From Rhizobium sp. CC-YZS058 (GTDB lineage: Bacteria; Pseudomonadota; Alphaproteobacteria; Rhizobiales; Rhizobiaceae): DNA of 64,000 bases. Each line of letters starts with the position of its first letter. Positions within the stretch are counted from its first letter, which is position 1. A model generated the notes under the pieces. The model was not told where the DNA came from. It saw only the letters and a list, made by a program, of their open reading frames with translations, and searched no databases. A program made the translations under genes and the position numbers. Shown in pieces: positions 58,498-64,000 of the stretch. The DNA lies in NCBI RefSeq assembly GCF_034720595.1, contig NZ_JAYESJ010000001.1, positions 3,560,001 through 3,624,000 of the forward strand, given 5' to 3'.

Positions 58498-60225
58498 TTA
58501 CTTGGCGGACTGCCAGCTCTTGACCAGTTCGTCGTAATTGACGGTCATCGGCTTTTCCTTCTCGTTCTCGACCTTCAGCTGCGGTGCGAGATTGCCCTTC
58601 GAGACGGCGTCCTTGTTCCAGTATTCGAGATCATGCTCTTCGGCGAGCTTCGGGCCGATATCGCCCTGGACGCCGGCGCGTTCGAGGCGCTGCATGACCT
58701 TTTCCTGCTCGGCGCAGAGCGAGTCCATGGCTTCCTGCGCGGTCTTGGCGCCGGAAGAGGCATCACCCACGGCCTGCCACCAAAGCTGGGCCAGCTTCGG
58801 ATAGTCCGGAACGTTGGTGCCGGTCGGCGACCACTGCACGCGGGCCGGCGAACGGTAGAACTCGATCAGGCCGCCGAGTTCCGGCGCGCGCTTGGTGAAG
58901 CTCTCGTGCTGGATTGTCGATTCGCGGATGAGCGTCAGGCCGACATGGCTCTTCTTCACGTCCACGGTCTTGGAGGTCACGAACTGCGCATAGAGCCAGG
59001 CGGCCTTGGCGCGGTCCTCGGGGGTCGACTTCATCAGCGTCCAGGAGCCGACGTCCTGATAGCCGAGCTTCATGCCGTCCTTCCAGTAGACGCCATGCGG
59101 CGAGGGTGCCATGCGCCACTTCGGCGTGCCGTCCTCGTTGACGACGGGCAGGCCCTTCTTGACCGCATCGGCGGTGAACGCCGTGTACCAGAAGATCTGC
59201 TGGGCGATATTGCCCTGCGCCGGAACCGGGCCGGATTCCGAGAAGGTCATGCCGGCTGCTTCCGGCGGTGCATAGGCCTTCAGCCAGTCGAGATACTTCT
59301 GGATGGCGTAGACCGAGGCAGGGCCGTTGGTATCGCCGCCGCGCGCCACGCAGGAGCCGACCGGACGGGAGTTCTCGTCGACCTTGATGCCCCATTCGTC
59401 GACCGGCAGACCGTTCGGAATGCCCTTGTCGCCGTTGCCGGCCATGGAGAGCCAGGCATCGGTGAAGCGCCAGCCGAGCGAGGGGTCCTTCTTGCCATAA
59501 TCCATATGGCCGAAGACCTTCTTGCCGTCGATCTCGCGACCGGTGAAGAATTCGGCGATGTCCTCATAGGCCGACCAGTTGACGGGAACGCCGAGGTCGT
59601 AACCGTACTTCGCCTTGAAGTCGGCCTTGTTCTTCTCGTCGTTGAACCAGTCGTAGCGGAACCAGTAGAGGTTAGCGAACTGCTGGTCCGGCAGCTGGTA
59701 GAGCTTCTTGTCCGGCGCGGTGGTGAAGGAGGTGCCGATGAAGTCGGCGAGATCAAGCGTCGGGCTGGTGACGTCCTTGCCTTCGTTCGCCATCCAGTCG
59801 GTCAGGTTGCGCACCTGCTGGTAGCGCCAGTGCGTGCCGATCAGGTCCGAGTCGTTGACGAAGGCGTCATAGAGGTTTTCGCCCGACTGCATCTGCGTCT
59901 GCAGCTTTTCGACGACGTCGCCTTCGCCGATGATGTCATGCGTCAGCTTGATGCCGGTGATGGCGGTAAAGGCCGGCGCCAGCACCTTGGATTCGTAATC
60001 GTGGGTGGTGATGTTTTCGGAAACGACCTTGATTTCCATGCCGGCGAAAGGCTTCGCCGCATCGATGAACCACTGCATTTCCTTTTCCTGGTCGGCGCGT
60101 GTCAGCGTCGACATGTCGCCGATTTCCTTGTCCAGGAACTGCTTAGCCTCGTCCATGCCGGCAAAGGCCGTTCCGGTGAAGGCCAGCAGGATCGCTGCCG
60201 TCGATGTGAGTAGATGCCGTCGCAT
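58498..60225 (-). CDS. glpV: Glycerol ABC transporter substrate-binding protein
   Basis: 575 residues from the ATG at 60225 (GGGAGG upstream). Sec signal peptide (LLTSTAAILLAFTGTAFA, cleavage near TAFA-G). The mature protein is a family-1 (maltose/polyol-type) binding protein about 550 residues long, unusually large for this class and as expected for rhizobial GlpV. Motifs include KVVSENITTHDYESKVLAPA near the N-terminus and FADWFNDEKNK-type helices. It binds glycerol in the periplasm and delivers it to GlpPQ. It is the last gene of the operon, after the DUF2160 protein. Assignment is by operon layout and protein size. Confidence 0.85.
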   Translation of the reverse strand: MRRHLLTSTAAILLAFTGTAFAGMDEAKQFLDKEIGDMSTLTRADQEKEMQWFIDAAKPFAGMEIKVVSENITTHDYESKVLAPAFTAITGIKLTHDIIGEGDVVEKLQTQMQSGENLYDAFVNDSDLIGTHWRYQQVRNLTDWMANEGKDVTSPTLDLADFIGTSFTTAPDKKLYQLPDQQFANLYWFRYDWFNDEKNKADFKAKYGYDLGVPVNWSAYEDIAEFFTGREIDGKKVFGHMDYGKKDPSLGWRFTDAWLSMAGNGDKGIPNGLPVDEWGIKVDENSRPVGSCVARGGDTNGPASVYAIQKYLDWLKAYAPPEAAGMTFSESGPVPAQGNIAQQIFWYTAFTADAVKKGLPVVNEDGTPKWRMAPSPHGVYWKDGMKLGYQDVGSWTLMKSTPEDRAKAAWLYAQFVTSKTVDVKKSHVGLTLIRESTIQHESFTKRAPELGGLIEFYRSPARVQWSPTGTNVPDYPKLAQLWWQAVGDASSGAKTAQEAMDSLCAEQEKVMQRLERAGVQGDIGPKLAEEHDLEYWNKDAVSKGNLAPQLKVENEKEKPMTVNYDELVKSWQSAK

Positions 60226-60307
60226 AATGTCCTCCCTTAAGGTTTGCGAGTGCATGTCCCGGCTGCTCAGGCCTCCTTGCCGAAGCAGCCGGTCGTCTTT
60301 CCTTGCG

Positions 60308-60727
60308 TCAGACCAGCTTGAACACGCCGATGGCGTAGACAAGCGAGAGCGCAAGAGCCCACCACACGTTGGGGCCGACAAGCCCCAGCCATGCGAGATG
60401 AATAAAGGCCGAGCCGAGCAGCGACACGAAGAGCCGGTCGCCGCGCGTGGTTTCGAAGCGGAGAATGCCGACCCGCGGATGCCCGCCCGGCCGCGCATAT
60501 TCCCAGACCGCCATCAGGCCGAGCAGAAGGAAGATGGTCAGGAAGAACATGGCAGAGGGGAAGGACCAGGCCATCCAGCCGCCGGGGAAAAGCGTTGCGA
60601 ACCAGTCCGGCATCCCGTCCTTGACCGGCAGCTGCGAGGCCAGCGCCGCGGCGGCGGCCAGGTAGACGGCGAGGATGATGACGAGGGCGATTGGCCAGCG
60701 TCGGTTGGTGGAAACGGCAGCAGCCAT
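60308..60727 (-). CDS. DUF2160 family small membrane protein of the glycerol ABC operon
   Basis: 139 residues from the ATG at 60727 (AAAGGAG upstream). About four hydrophobic segments (WPIALVIILAVYLAAAAALA, then AMFFLTIFLLLGLMAVW, LFVSLLGSAFIHLAWLGLVG and WWALALSLVYAIGVFKLV). DUF2160 proteins accompany glycerol-type ABC transporters in rhizobia; the role is unknown, perhaps an extra membrane subunit or chaperone. It lies between the glpQ permease and glpV, all on the minus strand. Confidence 0.82.
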   Translation of the reverse strand: MAAAVSTNRRWPIALVIILAVYLAAAAALASQLPVKDGMPDWFATLFPGGWMAWSFPSAMFFLTIFLLLGLMAVWEYARPGGHPRVGILRFETTRGDRLFVSLLGSAFIHLAWLGLVGPNVWWALALSLVYAIGVFKLV

Positions 60728-60741
60728 CGGACGCTCCTTTC

Positions 60742-61569
<828 letters not shown>

Positions 61570-61585
61570 GATGGTTCCTCCCCTC

Positions 61586-62452
61586 TCAGCTCTGCGCGTC
61601 GCTGTTGGTCATCACGGTGTAGAACACCCAGGAGAGCAACAGGATGATGAGGAAGTAGATGATCGAGAGCGCTGCGGCCGGACCGAGGTCGAACTGGCCG
61701 ACAGCCATCTTCACGAGGTCGATCGACAGGAAGGTGGTGGAATTGCCCGGCCCGCCGCCGGTGACCACGAAGGGCTCGGTATAGATCATGAAACTGTCCA
61801 TGAAGCGCAGCAGGAAGGCGATCAGCAGCACGCGCTTCATCTTCGGCAGCTGGATATAGCGGAAGACGGCCAGGCGCGAGGCGCCGTCGATCTTGGCGGC
61901 CTGGTAATAGGCATCCGGGATCGAGACGAGGCCGGCATAGCAGAGCAGCACGACGAGGCTCGTCCAGTGCCAGACATCCATGACGATCAGCGTCACCCAG
62001 GCGTCGAAGACATTGTTGACGTAGTTGTAGTTGATGCCGAGCGCCGTCAGCGAATAGCCGAGCAGGCCGATATCCGTACGTCCGAACACCTGCCAGATCG
62101 TGCCGACCACGTTCCACGGAATGAGGAGCGGCAGGGCCATGAGGATGAGGCAGACCGGCACGCCAAGCCCCTTCTTCGGCATATTCAGAGCGATCAGAAT
62201 GCCGAGCGGGATTTCGATTGCCAGAATGATCGCCGAGAAGGCGAGGTTGCGTACCAGAGCATCCCAGAAGCGGTCGGAATGCAGCGTCTGGATGAACCAG
62301 TCGGTGCCGGCCCAGAAGAACTCATTGTTGCCGAACGTGTCCTGCACCGAATAGTTGACGACCGTCATCAGCGGGATGACGGCGGAGAAGGCCACCAGCA
62401 CCAGCACCGGCAGCACCATGAACCAGGCCTTGTTGTTCCAGGTCTTTTCCAC
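61586..62452 (-). CDS. glpP: Glycerol ABC transporter permease (MalF-like)
   Basis: 288 residues with a GTG start at 62452, 5 nt after the glpT stop; a GGGAGG site lies inside the end of glpT. Six membrane helices; the EAA loop is SIPDAYYQAAKIDGASRLAV near residue 176. The N-terminal AWFMVLPVLVLVAFSAVIPLM is the first helix, and the segment FWAGTDWFIQTLHSDRFWDAL is periplasmic. It forms the membrane channel with GlpQ. Operon position and spacing fix the assignment. Confidence 0.87.
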   Translation of the reverse strand: MEKTWNNKAWFMVLPVLVLVAFSAVIPLMTVVNYSVQDTFGNNEFFWAGTDWFIQTLHSDRFWDALVRNLAFSAIILAIEIPLGILIALNMPKKGLGVPVCLILMALPLLIPWNVVGTIWQVFGRTDIGLLGYSLTALGINYNYVNNVFDAWVTLIVMDVWHWTSLVVLLCYAGLVSIPDAYYQAAKIDGASRLAVFRYIQLPKMKRVLLIAFLLRFMDSFMIYTEPFVVTGGGPGNSTTFLSIDLVKMAVGQFDLGPAAALSIIYFLIILLLSWVFYTVMTNSDAQS

Positions 62453-62457
62453 GGATC

Positions 62458-63537
62458 TCAGGCCTCCCTGCCCGGTTCGGCGACACGCCAGGAATCGGCA
62501 TAGATATTGATGGCGGCGGGGTCGAAGCTGACCCGCGGCTCGGCCGGGATCTCGCCATCCTCCGGCACGACGATGGAGATCGGCCGGCCGGCAAAGGCGG
62601 CGCGTACGATGCGGTGACGGCCGATATCCTCGACCTTGCCAATGGTGACCGGCGCGCCCTCGCGCCCGAGGCGGACGAATTCCGGGCGGATGCCGAGTTC
62701 GGTCTTGGCGCCCTGCGCGATTGTCGGCGCGAAGGGGAGCGCGATGGCCTGGCCGTCGATGGTCGCGCGGTTGCCGTCGAGCGAAACCGGCAGCACGTTC
62801 ATGCCCGGCGACCCGATGAAATAGCCGACGAAGGTGTGCTTCGGCCGCTCGAAGAGCTCGGCCGGCGTGCCGATCTGCACGATCTGGCCGTCATACATCA
62901 CCACCACCTTGTCGGCGAAGGTCAGCGCCTCGGTCTGGTCATGGGTGACATAGACCATGGTGAAGCCGAACTGCTGGTGCAGGCGCTTGAGCTGCGAGCG
63001 CAGCACCCACTTCATATGCGGATCGATGACGGTCAGCGGCTCGTCGAAGAGAATGGCGCTGACGTCCGAACGCACCAGGCCGCGGCCAAGCGAGATCTTC
63101 TGCTTCTGGTCGGCGGTGAGCCCCCGCGCCTTCTTGTGCGCCCGGTCGCCGAGATCGATCATCTCGATGATCTCGCGCACGCGCCGATCGACATCGGCCT
63201 CCGCCACGCCGCGATTGCGCAAGGGGAAAGCCAGATTGTCGTAGACGGTCATGGTGTCGTAGATGACCGGGAACTGGAAGACCTGGGCAATGTTGCGCGC
63301 CTGGGTGGACAGCTCCGTCACATCCTTGCCGTCGAACAGAATGCGCCCTTCGGAGGGATGCAGCAGGCCGGAGATGATGTTGAGCAGCGTGGTCTTGCCG
63401 CAGCCGGAGGGCCCGAGCAGGGCGTAGGCGCCGCCGTCGTTCCATTCGTGATGGACCTCTTTGAGCGAATAGTCGGCCGGCGAGGTCGGGTGGGGGCCGT
63501 AGGCGTGGCGGATGTGGTCGAGCGTGATGCGTGCCAT
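62458..63537 (-). CDS. glpT: Glycerol ABC transporter ATP-binding protein with a degenerate signature motif
   Basis: 359 residues from the ATG at 63537 (GAGGAG upstream). Walker A GPSGCGKTT (about residue 40), Q-loop in VFQFPVIYD, Walker B AILFDEPL and H-loop THDQTEA are present. The signature usually read as LSGGQ is LTADQKQKISLGRGL, and the D-loop is VIDPHMKW instead of SALDxxLR. The C-terminal about 115 residues form the MalK-like regulatory (TOBE) domain (IGTPAELFERPKHTFVGYFI, ELGIRPEFVRL). With GlpS it makes a heterodimer, where one composite ATP site can be catalytically weak. Part of the glycerol importer. Confidence 0.87.
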   Translation of the reverse strand: MARITLDHIRHAYGPHPTSPADYSLKEVHHEWNDGGAYALLGPSGCGKTTLLNIISGLLHPSEGRILFDGKDVTELSTQARNIAQVFQFPVIYDTMTVYDNLAFPLRNRGVAEADVDRRVREIIEMIDLGDRAHKKARGLTADQKQKISLGRGLVRSDVSAILFDEPLTVIDPHMKWVLRSQLKRLHQQFGFTMVYVTHDQTEALTFADKVVVMYDGQIVQIGTPAELFERPKHTFVGYFIGSPGMNVLPVSLDGNRATIDGQAIALPFAPTIAQGAKTELGIRPEFVRLGREGAPVTIGKVEDIGRHRIVRAAFAGRPISIVVPEDGEIPAEPRVSFDPAAINIYADSWRVAEPGREA

Positions 63538-63547
63538 GGTCGTCTCC

Positions 63548-64000
63548 TCACGCCGCGCGGGCGGCATGCCCGCCCGTCGCCATGCCGTTTGCGTCGAAGG
63601 CCATCAGATGGCGCGTGTCGACATAGACATGCGTCTGCATGTCGGGATCGAGATTGTGGATGCCGTGCTCCAGCATGACCCAGCGGGCGCCTTCGCTCTC
63701 CACGTGGATGAAGCTTTCCGACCCGGCAATCTCCGAGACGATGACGCGGGCCGGCAAAGCGGGCGCGCCGTCGAAGGCGGGCTTGAGTGCCAGATGATGC
63801 GGCTGGAAAGCGATCGTCACCGGCCCATCGGCCACGCCGGCGAGATGGGCGGGCAGCGGCAGGATGGCCGCTTCGCCGCGGCGAAGGGTCGAGCCGGACT
63901 TGGTGAGCGCGATGGTGTTGAGCGGCGGATCGGCGAAGGTGCGCGCCGAGACGAGATCGACCGGCCGGCGATAGACATCGATCGTCGGGCCGAACTGGGT
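63548..64000 (-). CDS. glpS: Glycerol ABC transporter ATP-binding protein, C-terminal part
   Basis: The frame is open from the right edge to the stop at 63548, about 150 codons, so the nucleotide-binding half lies beyond the window. What is visible is the C-terminal regulatory region of a MalK/UgpC-type ATPase: YRRPVDLVSARTFADPPLN near the edge, then IAFQPHHLALKP and a TOBE-like IVSEIAGSESFIHV. The glpT start follows 10 bp after its stop. The second ATPase of the heterodimer. Confidence 0.8.
   Translation of the reverse strand, partial: TQFGPTIDVYRRPVDLVSARTFADPPLNTIALTKSGSTLRRGEAAILPLPAHLAGVADGPVTIAFQPHHLALKPAFDGAPALPARVIVSEIAGSESFIHVESEGARWVMLEHGIHNLDPDMQTHVYVDTRHLMAFDANGMATGGHAARAA

Noticed and set aside
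58381..60213. A 610-codon plus-strand frame
   Set aside because: Antisense to glpV, which has a signal peptide and operon context.

Overview
This 64 kb window is a high-GC alphaproteobacterial chromosome segment, almost certainly from the Rhizobiaceae (Rhizobium/Agrobacterium group). The assignment rests on gene content: lpiA-acvB, an ExoY/PssA priming transferase, a glpSTPQV-type glycerol ABC transporter, DUF982 and DUF6074 small proteins, an eryR-eryH-eryI-like isomerase set, and a ScfR-type regulator facing isocitrate lyase. Most of the window looks like stable chromosome, with short operons, 4-nt ATGA overlaps and stem-loop terminators. I see no insertion sequence, prophage, integrase or CRISPR array.

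Layout. 1-2.6 kb: two tandem acidic paralogues of unknown function; the first runs off the left edge. 2.7-6.9 kb: a short RNase D, a 2-hydroxyacid dehydrogenase, an AI-2E family permease and small proteins. 7.0-10.6 kb: a double-domain KaiC-like ATPase overlapping a hybrid histidine kinase. 10.7-15.0 kb: a LysR regulator facing a YfeH-like transporter, then a cystine-type amino-acid ABC operon. 15.3-18.3 kb: two convergent RTX calcium-binding proteins. 18.5-20.2 kb: a soluble double-PAS chemoreceptor. 20.45 kb: tRNA-Leu(CAG). 20.7-23.7 kb: a phosphomannomutase, two small membrane proteins of the DedA/VTT type and a SelW-like protein. 23.9-25.9 kb: a third RTX protein built from three tandem repeats.

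26.0-30.9 kb: glgX and glgA (glycogen), separated by an AT-rich insert holding an Abi_2/AbiF-type HEPN gene. Abutting its 3' end, on the other strand, is an unannotated short transcription unit with a near-consensus promoter and a strong terminator hairpin. An Abi_2 gene paired with a small RNA is the most interesting object here, because RNA partners are known for this family. 31-33.5 kb: a DUF2934 protein, a secreted protein, and a TetR regulator facing a small protein. 33.6-37.2 kb: pncB, and divergently eryR-eryH-eryI-like genes (DeoR, TpiA, RpiB). 37.3-40.6 kb: a Zn/Cd-type P-type ATPase, a 2H phosphoesterase and a DUF6074 protein. 40.7-44.1 kb: ScfR-like regulator and aceA (glyoxylate shunt). 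44.2-49.9 kb: a Gfo/Idh/MocA oxidoreductase, nhaA, a DEDD exonuclease, a flavin-binding-like protein, arginase and a solitary CheW. 50-55.7 kb: a tyrosine phosphatase facing the lpiA-acvB lysyl-phosphatidylglycerol operon, then a potassium-channel-like protein with a zinc ribbon. 55.9-58.3 kb: small membrane proteins and exoY. 58.5-64 kb: the glycerol ABC transporter operon, cut at the right edge inside glpS.

Themes are envelope and exopolysaccharide chemistry (exoY, phosphomannomutase, lpiA/acvB, RTX proteins), carbon storage and C2/C3/C4 use (glg, aceA, glp, ery-type isomerases), and signalling (KaiC/histidine kinase, chemoreceptor, CheW). Start codons were chosen from ribosome-binding sites and family length; several genes start with GTG.
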